Positions 39,970 to 52,364 of a stretch of DNA of 64,000 nt are shown here, piece after piece (the first letter of the stretch is position 1; each line of letters opens with the position of its first letter). The notes under the pieces were generated by a model. That model was not told the origin of the DNA and ran no database searches. It saw only the letters and a program-made list of their open reading frames with translations. This DNA is from Osmia lignaria lignaria (lineage: Eukaryota; Arthropoda; Insecta; Hymenoptera; Megachilidae): contig NW_027478169.1 in NCBI RefSeq assembly GCF_051020975.1, forward strand, positions 806,001 to 870,000, in the 5' to 3' direction. The position numbers were made by a program, and so were the translations under genes.

Positions 39970-42170
39970 AGTTTCCCACTTTTTATGTTCCACGATATTT
40001 TTTGATCAGATGCGTAGTTCTCGAGATATACCAAGATATTTAAAAGTTCCGAAGCCGCACCAACATAGTAGAGATACAGAAACACCGTGGCCTCTTTCTT
40101 TGAGATAACTCTGCACTATTGCGAGCTGCAGATGCCACTTCCAGCTTAGCTATGCAGAAGAAGAACAACAAGAAGAAGAAATATCTCGAAATATGTCCGT
40201 CAGGCCCCTTCCCTTGAGATAAATCTGCAAATATCTCGGAAACGAAGCGAGCTATGGCAAAATGTTAAGAGACCTTATTTGCAGAGAATTAAGTTTCCTA
40301 CTTTTTATGTTTTATGATATTTTTTGATCAGATGCGTAGTTCTCGAGATATATCAAGATATTTAAAAGTTCCGAAGCCGCACCAACATAATAGAGATACA
40401 GAAACACCGTGGCCCCTTTCTTTGAGATAACTCTGCACTACTGCGAGCTGCAAATGCCACTTCCAGCTTAGCTGTGCAGAAGAGGAACAACAAGAAGAAG
40501 AAATATCTCGGAATATGTCCGTCAGGCCCCTTCCCTTGAGCTAAATCTGCAAATATCTCGGAAACGATGCCAGCTATGGGAAAATGTTAAGAGACCTTTT
40601 TTGTAGAGAATTAAGTTTCCTACTTTTTATGTTCTACAATATTTTTTGATCAGATGCGTAGTTCTCGAGATATATCAAGATACTTAAAAGTTCCGAAGCC
40701 GCACCAACATAATAGAGATACAGAAACACCGTGGCCCCTTTCTTTGAGATAACTCTGCACTATTGCGCGCTGCAAATGCCACTTCCAGCTTAGCTGTGCA
40801 GAAGAAGAACAACAAGAAGAAATATCTCGAAATATGTCCGTCAGGCCCCTTCCCTTGAGATAAATCTGCAAATATCTCGGAAACTAAGCGAGCTATGGCA
40901 AAATGTTAAGAGACCTTTTTTGTAGAGAATTATGTTTCCTACTTTTTATGTTCTATGATATTTTTCGATCAGAGGCGTAGTTCTCGAGATATATCAAGAT
41001 ATTTAAAAGCTTCGAAGCTGCACCAATATAATAGAGGTACAGAAACACCGTGGCCCCTTTCTTTGAGATAACTCTGCACTATTGCGCGCTGCAAATGCCA
41101 CTTCCAGCTTAGCTGTGCAGAAGAAGAACAACAAGAAGAAGAAATATCTCGAAATATGTCCGTCAGGCCCCTTCCCTTGAGATAAATCTGCAAATATCTC
41201 GGAAACGAAGCGCGCTATGGCAAAATGTTAAGAGACCTTTTTTGTAGAAAATTAAGTTTCCTACTTTTCATGTTGTATGATATTTTTTGATCAGATGCGT
41301 AGTTCTCGAGATATATCAAGATATTTAAAAATTCCGAAGCCGCACCAACATAATAGAGATACAGAAACACCGTGGCCCCTTTCTTTGAGGTAACTCTGCA
41401 CTATTGCGAGCTGCAAATGCCACTTCCAGCTTAGCTGTGCAGAAGAAGAACAACAAGAAGAAGAAATATCTCGAAATATGTCCGTCAGGCCCCTTCCCTT
41501 GAGATAAATCTGCAAATATCTCGGAAACCAAGCGAGCTATGGCAAAATGTTAAGAGACCTTTTTTGTAGAGAATTAAGTTTTCCACTTTTTATGTTCCAC
41601 GATATTTTTTGATCAGATGCGTAGTTCTCGAGATATACCAAGATATTTAAAAGTTCCGAAGCCGCACCAACATAGTAGAGATACAGAAACACCGTGGCCC
41701 CTTTCTTTGAGATAACTCTGCACTATTGCGAGCTGCAGATGCCACTTCCAGCTTAGCTGTGCAGAAGGAGAACAACAAGAAGAAGAAATATCTCGAAATA
41801 TGTCCGTCAGGCCCCTTCCCTTGAGATAAATCTGCAAATATCTCGGAAACGAAGCGAGCTATGGCAAAATGTTAAGAGACCTTTTTTGTAGAAAATTAAG
41901 TTTCATACTTTTTATGTTGTATGATATTTTTTGATCAGATGCGTAGTTCTCGAGATATATCAAGATATTTAAAAATTCCGAAGCCGCACCAACATAATAG
42001 AGATACAGAAACACCGTGGCCCCTTTCTTTGAGATAACTCTGCACTATTGCGACCTGCAAATGCCACTTCCAGCTTAGCTGTGCAGAAGAAGAACAACAA
42101 GAAGAAGAAATATCTCGAAATATGTCCGTCAGGCCCCTTCGCTTGAGATAAATCTGCAAATATCTCGGAA
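39970..42170. repeat. Segment colinear with about 12601-14801
   Basis: Matches 12601-14801 at an offset of 27369 bp, then 27366 bp after the local 3-bp deletion. Order: TTTCCCAC with TTCCACG and GTGGCCTCTTTC; TTATTTGCAGAG with TTTTATG; AGATACTTAAAAG; the palindrome subfamily; TTTTCATGTTG with TTGAGGTAAC; CATAGTAG with GCAGATGCC; then GCGACCTGC with CTTCGCTTGAG. The 2-mer duplication of 14.4-15.8 kb is absent here. Confidence 0.8.
40814..40822. other. 3-bp (one GAA) deletion in the triplet tract
   Basis: AACAACAAGAAGAAATATC stands where the normal tract has one more GAA. It shortens this monomer to 319 bp. It is the only in-window length change in the triplet tract and fits replication slippage. 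Confidence 0.88.
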
Positions 42171-44099
42171 ACGAAGCGAGCTATGGCAAAATGTTAAGAG
42201 ACCTTTTTTGTAGAAAATTAAGTTTCCTACTTTTTATGTTGTATGATATTTTTTGATCAGATGCGTAGTTCTCGAGATATATCAAGATATTTAAAAATTC
42301 CGAAGCCGCACCAACATAATAGAGATACAGAAACACCGTGGCCCCTTTCTTTGAGATAACTCTGCACTACTGCGAGCTGCAAATGCCACTTCCAGCTTAG
42401 CTGTGCAGAAGAGGAACAACAAGAAGAAGAAATATCTCGGAATATGTCCGTCAGGCCCCTTCCCTTGAGCTAAATCTGCAAATATCTCGGAAACGAAGCG
42501 AGCTATGGCAAAATGTTAAGAGACCTTTTTTGTAGAGAATTAAGTTTCCTACTTTTTATGTTCTACAATATTTTTTGATCAGATGCGTAGTTCTCGAGAT
42601 ATATCAAGATATTTAAAAGTTCCGAAGCCGCACCAACATAATAGAGATACAGAAACACCGTGGCCCCTTTCTTTGAGATAACTCTGCACTACTGCGAGCT
42701 GCAAATGCCACTTCCAGCTTAGCTGTGCAGAAGAGGAACAACAAGAAGAAGAAATATCTCGGAATATGTCCGTCAGGCCCCTTCCCTTGAGATAAATCTG
42801 CAAATATCTCGGAAACGAAGCGAGCTATGGCAAAATGTTAAGAGACCTTTTTTGTAGAGAATTAAGTTTCCTACTTTTTATGTTGTATGATATTTTTTGA
42901 TCAGATGCGTAGTTCTCGAGATATACCAAGATATTTAAAAGTTCCGAAGCCGCACCAACATAGTAGAGATACAGAAACACCGTGGCCCCTTTCTTTGAGA
43001 TAACTCTGCACTATTGCGAGCTGCAGATGCCACTTCCAGCTTAGCTGTGCAGAAGAAGAACAACAAGAAGAAGAAATATCTCGAAATATGTCCGTCAGGC
43101 CCCTTCCCTTGAGATAAATCTGCAAATATCTCGGAAACGAAGCGAGCTATGGCAAAATGTTAAGAGACCTTTTTTGTAGAAAATTAAGTTTCATACTTTT
43201 TATGTTGTATGATATTTTTTGATCAGATGCGTAGTTCTCGAGATATATCAAGATATTTAAAAATTCCGAAGCCGCACCAACATAATAGAGATACAGAAAC
43301 ACCGTGGCCCCTTTCTTTGAGATAACTCTGCACTACTGCGAGCTGCAAATGCCACTTCCAGCTTAGCTGTGCAGAAGAGGAACAACAAGAAGAAGAAATA
43401 TCTCGGAATATGTCCGTCAGGCCCCTTCCCTTGAGATAAATCTGCAAATATCTCGGAAACGATGCCAGCTATGGGAAAATGTTAAGAGACCTTTTTTGTA
43501 GAGAATTAAGTTTCCTACTTTTTATGTTCTACAATATTTTTTGATCAGATGCGTAGTTCTCGAGATATATCAAGAAATTTAAAAGTTCCGAAGCCGCACC
43601 AACATAATAGAGATACAGAAACACCGTGGCCCCTTTCTTTGAGATAACTCTGCACTATTGCGACCTGCAAATGCCAGTTCCAGCTTAGCTGTGCAGAAGA
43701 AGAACAACAAGAAGAAGAAATATCTCGAAATATGTCCGTCAGGCCCCTTCGCTTGAGATAAATCTGCAAATATCTCGGAAACGAAGCGAGCTATGGCAAA
43801 ATGTTAAGAGACCTTTTTTGTAGAGAATTAAGTTTCCTACTTTTTATGTTCTATGATATTTTTTGATCAGATGCGTAGTTCTCGAGATATAACAAGATAT
43901 TTAAAAGTTCCGAAGCCGCACCAACATAATAGAGATACAGAAACACCGTGGCCCCTTTCTTTGAGATAACTCTGCACTATTGCGAGCTGCAAATGCCACT
44001 TCCAGCTTAGCTGTGCAGAAGAAGAACAACAAGAAGAAGAAATATCTCGAAATATGTCCGTCAGGCCCCTTCCCTTGAGATAAATCTGCAAATATCTCG
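42171..44099. repeat. Mosaic segment related to about 18.2-21.9 kb
   Basis: Six monomers follow the order of 18.2-19.6 kb (offset 24146 bp) and then switch to match the 21653 monomer (ATATAACAAG with CATAATAG). CGTTCCAGC is absent; a private change, CCAGTTCC, occurs near 43675. The switch of partner marks an unequal exchange. No gene or unique sequence is present. Confidence 0.7.
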
Positions 44100-47000
44100 G
44101 AAACGATGCCAGCTATGGGAAAATGTTAAGAGACCTTTTTTGTAGAGAATTAAGTTTCCTACTTTTTATGTTCTACAATATTTTTTGATCAGATGCGTAG
44201 TTCTCGAGATATATCAAGATATTTAAAAGTTCCGAAGCCGCACCAACATAATAGAGATACAGAAACACCGTGGCCCCTTTCTTTGAGATAACTCTGCACT
44301 ATTGCGAGCTGCAAATGCCACTTCCAGCTTAGCTGTGCAGAAGAAGAACAACAAGAAGAAGAAATATCTCGAAATATGTCCGTCAGGCCCCTTCCCTTGA
44401 GATAAATCTGCAAATATCTCGGAAACGAAGCGAGCTATGGCAAAATGTGAAGAGACCTTTTTTGTAGAGAATTAAGTTTCCCACTTTTTATGTTCCACGA
44501 TATTTTTTGATCAGATGCGTAGTTCTCGAGATATACCAAGATATTTAAAAGTTCCGAAGCCGCACCAACATAGTAGAGATACAGAAACACCGTGGCCCCT
44601 TTCTTTGAGATAACTCTGCACTATTGCGAGCTGCAGATGCCACTTCCAGCTTAGCTGTGCAGAAGAAGAACAACAAGAAGAAGAAATATCTCGAAATATG
44701 TCCGTCAGGCCCCTTCCCTTGAGATAAATCTGCAAATATCTCGGAAACGAAGCGAGCTATGGCAAAATGTTAAGAGACCTTTTTTGTAGAAAATTAAGTT
44801 TCATACTTTTTATGTTGTATGATATTTTTTGATCAGATGCGTAGTTCTCGAGATATATCAAGATATTTAAAAGCTTCGAAGCTGCACCAACATAATAGAG
44901 GTACAGAAACACCGTGGCCCCTTTCTTTGAGATAACTCTGCACTATTGCGAGCTGCAAATGCCACTTCCAGCTTAGCTGTGCAGAAGAAGAACAACAAGA
45001 AGAAGAAATATCTCGAAATATGTCCGTCAGGCCCCTTCCCTTGAGATAAATCTGCAAATATCTCGGAAACGAAGCGAGCTATGGCAAAATGTGAAGAGAC
45101 CTTTTTTGTAGAGAATTAAGTTTCCTACTTTTTATGTTCTATGATATTTTTTGATCAGATGCATAGTTCTCGAGATATATCCGGATATTTAAAAGTTCCG
45201 AGGCGGCACCAACATAATAGAGATACAGAAACACCGTGGCCCCTTTCTTTGAGGTAACTCTGCACTATTGCGAGCTGCAAATGCCACTTCCAGCTTAGCT
45301 GTGCAGAAGAAGAACAACAAGAAGAAGAAATATCTCGAAATATGTCCGTCAGGCCCCTTCCCTTGAGATAAATCTGCAAATATCTCGGAAACCAAGCGAG
45401 CTATGGCAAAATGTTAAGAGACCTTTTTTGTAGAGAATTAAGTTTCCCACTTTTTATGTTGCACGATATTTTTTGATCAGATGCGTAGTTCTCGAGATAT
45501 ACCAAGATATTTAAAAGTTCCGAAGCCGCACCAACATAATAGAGATACAGAAACACCGTGGCCCCTTTCTTTGAGATAACTCTGCACTATTGCGAGCTGC
45601 AAATGCCACTTCCAGCTTAGCTGTGCAGAAGAAGAACAACAAGAAGAAGAAATATCTCGAAATATGTCCGTCAGGCCCCTTCCCTTGAGATAAACCTGCA
45701 AATATCTCGGAAACGATGCCAGCTATGGGAAAATGTTAAGAGACCTTTTTTGTGGAGAATTAAGTTTCCTACTTTTTGTGTTCTACAATATTTTTTGATC
45801 AGATGCGTAGTTCTCGAGATATATCAAGATATTTAAAAGTTCCGAAGCCGCACCAACATAATAGAGATACAGAAACACCGTGGCCCCTTTCTTTGAGATA
45901 ACTCTGCACTATTCCGAGCTGCAAATGCCACTTCCAGCTTAGCTGTGCAGAAGAAGAACAACAAGAAGAAGAAATATCTCGAAATATGTCCGTCAGGCCC
46001 CTTCCCTTGAGATAAATCTGCAAATATCTCGGAAACGAAGCGAGCTATGGCAAAATGTGAAGAGACCTTTTTTGTAGAGAATTAAGTTTCCCACTTTTTA
46101 TGTTCCACGATATTTTTTGATCAGATGCGTAGTTCTCGAGATATACCAAGATATTTAAAAGTTCCGAAGCCGCACCAACATAGTAGAGATACAGAAACAC
46201 CGTGGCCCCTTTCTTTGAGATAACTCTGCACTATTGCGAGCTGCAGATGCCACTTCCAGCTTAGCTGTGCAGAAGAAGAACAACAAGAAGAAGAAATATC
46301 TCGAAATATGTCCGTCAGGCCCCTTCCCTTGAGATAAATCTGCAAATATCTCGGAAACGAAGCGAGCTATGGCAAAATGTTAAGAGACCTTTTTTGTAGA
46401 AAATTAAGTTTCATACTTTTTATGTTGTATGATATTTTTTGATCAGATGCGTAGTTCTCGAGATATATCAAGATATTTAAAAGCTTCGAAGCTGCACCAA
46501 CATAATAGAGGTACAGAAACACCGTGGCCCCTTTCTTTGAGATAACTCTGCACTATTGCGAGCTGCAAATGCCACTTCCAGCTTAGCTGTGCAGAAGAAG
46601 AACAACAAGAAGAAGAAATATCTCGAAATATGTCCGTCAGGCCCCTTCCCTTGAGATAAATCTGCAAATATCTCGGAAACGAAGCGAGCTATGGCAAAAT
46701 GTGAAGAGACCTTTTTTGTAGAGAATTAAGTTTCCTACTTTTTATGGTCTATGATATTTTTTGATCAGATGCATAGTTCTCGAGATATATCCGGATATTT
46801 AAAAGTTCCGAGGCGGCACCAACATAATAGAGATACAGAAACACCGTGGCCCCTTTCTTTGAGGTAACTCTGCACTATTGCGAGCTGCAAATGCCACTTC
46901 CAGCTTAGCTGTGCAGAAGAAGAACAACAAGAAGAAGAAATATCTCGAAATATGTCCGTCAGGCCCCTTCCCTTGAGATAAATCTGCAAATATCTCGGAA

Positions 47001-47140
47001 ACCAAGCGAGCTATGGCAAAATGTTAAGAGACCTTTTTTGTAGAGAATTAAGTTTCCCACTTTTTATGTTCCACGATATTTTTTGATCAGATGCGTAGTT
47101 CTCGAGATATACCAAGATATTTAAAAGTTCCGAAGCCGCA
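44100..47140. repeat. 5-mer duplication, 1610-bp spacing
   Basis: About 44100-45530 recurs at 45710-47140. Marks are GATGCCAGCTATGGG, AAATGTGAAGAG with TTTCCCAC and TTCCACG, the palindrome monomer, and CGAGGCGGCACC with TATATCCGG. Differences include TTGTGGAG and TTTGTGTTC near 45750-45780, CTATTCCGAGC near 45913 and ATGGTCTATG near 46745. The block as a whole is colinear with 21.9-23.2 kb. Confidence 0.8.
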
Positions 47141-48829
47141 CCAACATAGTAGAGATACAGAAACACCGTGGCCCCTTTCTTTGAGATAACTCTGCACTAT
47201 TGCGAGCTGCAGACGCCACTTCCAGCTTAGCTGTGCAGAAGAAGAACAACAAGAAGAAGAAATATCTCGAAATATGTCCGTCAGGCCCCTTCCCTTGAGA
47301 TAAATCTGCAAATATCTCGGAAACGAAGCGAGCTATGGCAAAATGTTAAGAGACCTTTTTTGTAGAAAATTAAGTTTCATACTTTTTATGTTGTATGATA
47401 TTTTTTGATCAGATGCGTAGTTCTCGAGATATATCAAGATATTTAAAAATTCCGAAGCCGCACCAACATAATAGAGATACAGAAACACCGTGGCCCCTTT
47501 CTTTGAGATAACTCTGCACTACTGCGAGCTGCAAATGCCACTTCCAGCTTAGCTGTGCAGAAGAGGAACAACAAGAAGAAGAAATATCTCGGAATATGTC
47601 CGTCAGGCCCCTTCCCTTGAGATAAATCTGCAAATATCTCGGAAACGATGCCAGCTATGGGAAAATGTTAAGAGACCTTTTTTGTAGAGAATTAAGTTTC
47701 CTACTTTTTATGTTCTACAATATTTTTTGATCAGATGCGTAGTTCTCGAGATATATCAAGAAATTTAAAAGTTCCGAAGCCGCACCAACATAATAGAGAT
47801 ACAGAAACACCGTGGCTCCTTTCTTTGAGATAACTCTGCACTATTGCGACCTGCAAATGCCACTTCCAGCTTAGCTGTGCAGAAGAAGAACAACAAGAAG
47901 AAGAAATATCTCGAAATATGTCCGTCAGGCCCCTTCGCTTGAGATAAATCTGCAAATATCTCGGAAACGAAGCGAGCTATGGCAAAATGTTAAGAGACCT
48001 TTTTTGTAGAGAATTAAGTTTCCTACTTTTTATGTTCTATGATATTTTTTGATCAGATGCGTAGTTCTCGAGATATAACAAGATATTTAAAAGTTCCGAA
48101 GCCGCACCAACATAATAGAGATACAGAAACACCGTGGCCCCTTTCTTTGAGATAACTCTGCACTATTGCGAGCTGCAAATGCCACTTCCAGCTTAGCTGT
48201 GCAGAAGAAGAACAACAAGAAGAAGAAATATCTCGAAATATGTCCGTCAGGCCCCTTCTCTTGAGATAAATCTGCAAATATCTCGGAAACGAAGCGAGTT
48301 ATGGCAAAATGTTAGGAGACCTTTTTTGTAGAGAATTAAGTTTCCTACTTTTTATGTTCTATGATATTTTTTGATCAGATGCATAGTTCTCGAGATATAC
48401 CAAGATATTTAAAAGTTCCGAAGCCGCACCAACATAGTAGAGATACAGAAACACCGTGGCCCCTTTCTTTGAGATAACTCTGCACTATTGCGAGCTGCAA
48501 ATGCCACTTCCAGCTTAGCTGTGCAGAAGAAGAACAACAAGAAGAAGAAATATCTCGAAATATGTCCGTCAGGCCCCTTCCCTTGAGATAAATCTGCAAA
48601 TATCTCGGAAACCAAGCGAGCTATGGCAAAATGTTAAGAGACCTTTTTTGTAGAGAATTAAGTTTCCCACTTTTTATGTTCTATGATATTTTTTGATCAG
48701 ATGCGTAGTTCTCGAGATATACCAAGATATTTAAAAGTTCCGAAGCCGCACCAACATAGTAGAGATACAGAAACACCGTGGCCCCTTTCTTTGAGATAAC
48801 TCTGCACTATTGCGAGCTGCAAATGCCAC
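47141..48829. repeat. Monomers colinear with 23.0-23.8 kb, then unclassified
   Basis: The first monomers match the 22941-23585 series (TTTCATAC with GTTGTATG, then AAGAAATTTAAAAG). Later ones combine ATATAACAAG, GATGCATAG, GATATACC and CATAGTAG in new ways. Private changes include GCAGACGCC near 47214, CTTCTCTTGAG near 48257 and GCGAGTTATGG near 48296. No gene or unique sequence is present. Confidence 0.7.
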
Positions 48830-51775
48830 TTCCAGCTTAGCTGTGCAGAAGAAGAACAACAAGAAGAAGAAATATCTCGAAATATGTCCGTCAGGCCCCT
48901 TCCCTTGAGATAAATCTGCAAATATCTCGGAAACGAAGCGAGCTATGGCAAAATGTTAAGAGACCTTTTTTGTAGAAAATTAAGTTTCCTACTTTTTATG
49001 TTGTATGATATTTTTTGATCAGATGCGTAGTTCTCGAGATATATCAAGATATTTAAAAATTCCGAAGCCGCACCAACATAATAGAGATACAGAAACACCG
49101 TGGCCCCTTTCTTTGAGATAACTCTGCACTACTGCGAGCTGCAAATGCCACTTCCAGCTTAGCTGTGCAGAAGAGGAACAACAAGAAGAAGAAATATCTC
49201 GGAATATGTCCGTCAGGCCCCTTCCCTTGAGCTAAATCTGCAAATATCTCGGAAACGATGCCAGCTATGGGAAAATGTTAAGAGACCTTTTGTGTAGAGA
49301 ATTAAGTTTCCTACTTTTTATGTTCTACAATATTTTTTGATCAGATGCGTAGTTCTCGAGATATATCCAGATATTTAAAAGTTCCGAAGCCGCACCAACA
49401 TAATAGAGATACAGAAACACCGTGGCCCCTTTCTCTGAGATAACTCTGCACTATTGCGCGCTGCAAATGCCACTTCCAGCTTAGCTGTGCAGAAGAAGAA
49501 CAACAAGAAGAAGAAATATCTCGAAATATGTCCGTCAGGCCCCTTCCCTTGAGATAAATCTGCAAATATCTCGGAAACGAAGCGAGCTATGGCAAAATGT
49601 TAAGAGACCTTTTTTGTAGAGAATTATGTTTCCTACAATTTACGTTCTCTGATATTTTTTGATCAGAAGCGTAGTTTTCGAGATATATCGAGATATTTAA
49701 AAGCTTCGAAGCTGCACCAACATAATAGAGGTACAGAAACACCGTGGCCCCTTTCTTTGAGATAACTCTGCAATATTGCGAGCTGCAAATGCCACTTCCA
49801 GCTTAGCTGTGCAGAAGAAGAACAACAAGAAGAAGAAATATCTCGAAATATGTCCGTCAGGCCCCTTCCCTTGAGATAAATCTGCAAATATCTCGGAAAC
49901 GAAGCGAGCTATGGCAAAATGTTAAGAGACCTTATTTGTAGAGAATTAAGTTTCCTACTTTTTATGTTTTATGATATTTTTTGATCAGATGCGTAGTTCT
50001 CAAGATATATCAAGATATTTAAAAGTTCCGAAGCCGCACCAACATAATAGAGATACAGAAACACCGTGGCCCCTTTCTTTGAGATAACTCTGCACTATTG
50101 CGAGCTGCAAATGCCACTTCCAGCTTAGCTGTGCAGAAGAAGAACAACAAGAAGAAGAAATATCTCGGAATATGTCCGTCAGGCCCCTTCCCTTGAGATA
50201 AATCTGCAAATATCTCGGAAACGAAGCGAGCTATGGCAAAATGTTAAGAGACCTTTTTTGTAGAGAATTAAGTTTCCCACTTTTTATGTTCTATGATATT
50301 TTTTGATCAGATGCGTGGTTCTCGAGATATATCAAGAAATTTAAAAGTTCCGAAGCCGCACCAACATAATAGAGATACAGAAACACCGTGGCCCCTTTCT
50401 TTGAGATAACTCTGCACTATTGCGAGCTGCAAATGCCACTTCCAGCTTAGCTGTGCAGAAGAAGAACAACAAGAAGAAGAAATATCTCGAAATATGTCCG
50501 TCAGGCCCCTTCCCTTGAGATAAATCTGCAAATATCTCGGAAACGAAGCGAGCTATGGCAAAATGTTAAGAGACCTTTTTTGTAGAAAATTAAGTTTGCT
50601 ACTTTTTATGTTGTATGATATTTTTTGATCAGATGCGTAGTTCTCGAGATATATCAAGATATTTAAAAATTCCGAAGCCGCACCAACATAATAGAGATAC
50701 AGAAACACCGTGGCCCCTTTCTTTGAGATAACTCTGCACTACTGCGAGCTGCAAATGCCACTTCCAGCTTAGCTGTGCAGAAGAGGAACAACAAGAAGAA
50801 GAAATATCTCGGAATATGTCCGTCAGGCCCCTTCCCTTGAGCTAAATCTGCAAATATCTCGGAAACGATGCCAGCTATGGGAAAATGTTAAGAGACCTTT
50901 TTTGTAGAGAATTAAGTTTCCTACTTTTTATGTTCTACAATATTTTTTGATCAGATGCGTAGTTCTCGAGATATATCCAGATATTTAAAAGTTCCGAAGC
51001 CGCACCAACATAATAGAGATACAGAAACACCGTGGCCCCTTTCTCTGAGATAACTCTGCACTATTGCGCGCTGCAAATGCCACTTCCAGCTTAGCTGTGC
51101 AGAAGAAGAACAACAAGAAGAAGAAATATCTCGAAATATGTCCGTCAGGCCCCTTCCCTTGAGATAAATCTGCAAATATCTCGGAAACGAAGCGAGCTAT
51201 GGCAAAATGTTAAGAGACCTTTTTTGTAGAGAATTATGTTTCCTACAATTTACGTTCTCTGATATTTTTTGATCAGAAGCGTAGTTTTCGAGATATATCG
51301 AGATATTTAAAAGCTTCGAAGCTGCACCAACATAATAGAGGTACAGAAACACCGTGGCCCCTTTCTTTGAGATAACTCTGCAATATTGCGAGCTGCAAAT
51401 GCCACTTCCAGCTTAGCTGTGCAGAAGAAGAACAACAAGAAGAAGAAATATCTCGAAATATGTCCGTCAGGCCCCTTCCCTTGAGATAAATCTGCAAATA
51501 TCTCGGAAACGAAGCGAGCTATGGCAAAATGTTAAGAGACCTTATTTGTAGAGAATTAAGTTTCCTACTTTTTATGTTTTATGATATTTTTTGATCAGAT
51601 GCGTAGTTCTCAAGATATATCAAGATATTTAAAAGTTCCGAAGCCGCACCAACATAATAGAGATACAGAAACACCGTGGCCCCTTTCTTTGAGATAACTC
51701 TGCACTATTGCGAGCTGCAAATGCCACTTCCAGCTTAGCTGTGCAGAAGAAGAACAACAAGAAGAAGAAATATCT
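48830..51775. repeat. 5-mer duplication, 1610-bp spacing (48830-50165 and 50440-51775)
   Basis: Both copies carry TATATCCAGATATT, TTTCTCTGAGA, GCAATATTGCG and GTTCTCAAGATATATC, none of which I saw elsewhere. Differences are AAGTTTCC versus AAGTTTGC (50597), CTTTTGTGTAG (49291) versus CTTTTTTGTAG, and CTCGGAATATG versus CTCGAAATATG at the right edge. Confidence 0.85.
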
Positions 51776-52364
51776 CGAAATATGTCCGTCAGGCCCCTTC
51801 CCTTGAGATAAATCTGCAAATATCTCGGAAACCAAGCGAGCTATGGCAAAATGTTGAGAGACCTTTTTTGTAGAGAATTAAGTTTCCCACTTTTTATGTT
51901 CTATGATATTTTTTGATCAGATGCGTAGTTCTCGAGATATATCAAGATATTTAAAAATTCCGAAGCCGCACCAACATAATAGAGATACAGAAACACCGTG
52001 GCCCCTTTCTTTGAGATAACTCTGCACTACTGCGAGCTGCAAATGCCACTTCCAGCTTAGCTGTGCAGAAGAAGAACAACAAGAAGTAGAAATATCTCGA
52101 AATATGTCCGTCAGGCCCCTTCCCTTGAGATAAATCTGCAAATATCTCGGAAACGAAGCGAGCTATGGCAAAATGTTAAGGGACCTTTTTTGTAGAGGAT
52201 TATGTTTCCTACAATTTAAGTTCTATGATATTTTTTGATCAGAAGCGTAGTTTTCGAGATATATCGAGATATTTAAAAGTTCCGAAGCCGCACCAACATA
52301 ATAGAGATACAGAAACACCGTGGCCCCTTTCTTTGAGATAACTCTGCACTATTGCGACCTGCAA
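51776..52364. repeat. Bridge monomers
   Basis: About two monomers. One has CAAGAAGTAGAAAT, as near 55627 and 61100. The next has AAGGGACC, GAGGATTATG and TTTAAGTTC, as in the monomers near 55781, 61255 and 61899. No gene or unique sequence is present. Confidence 0.7.
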
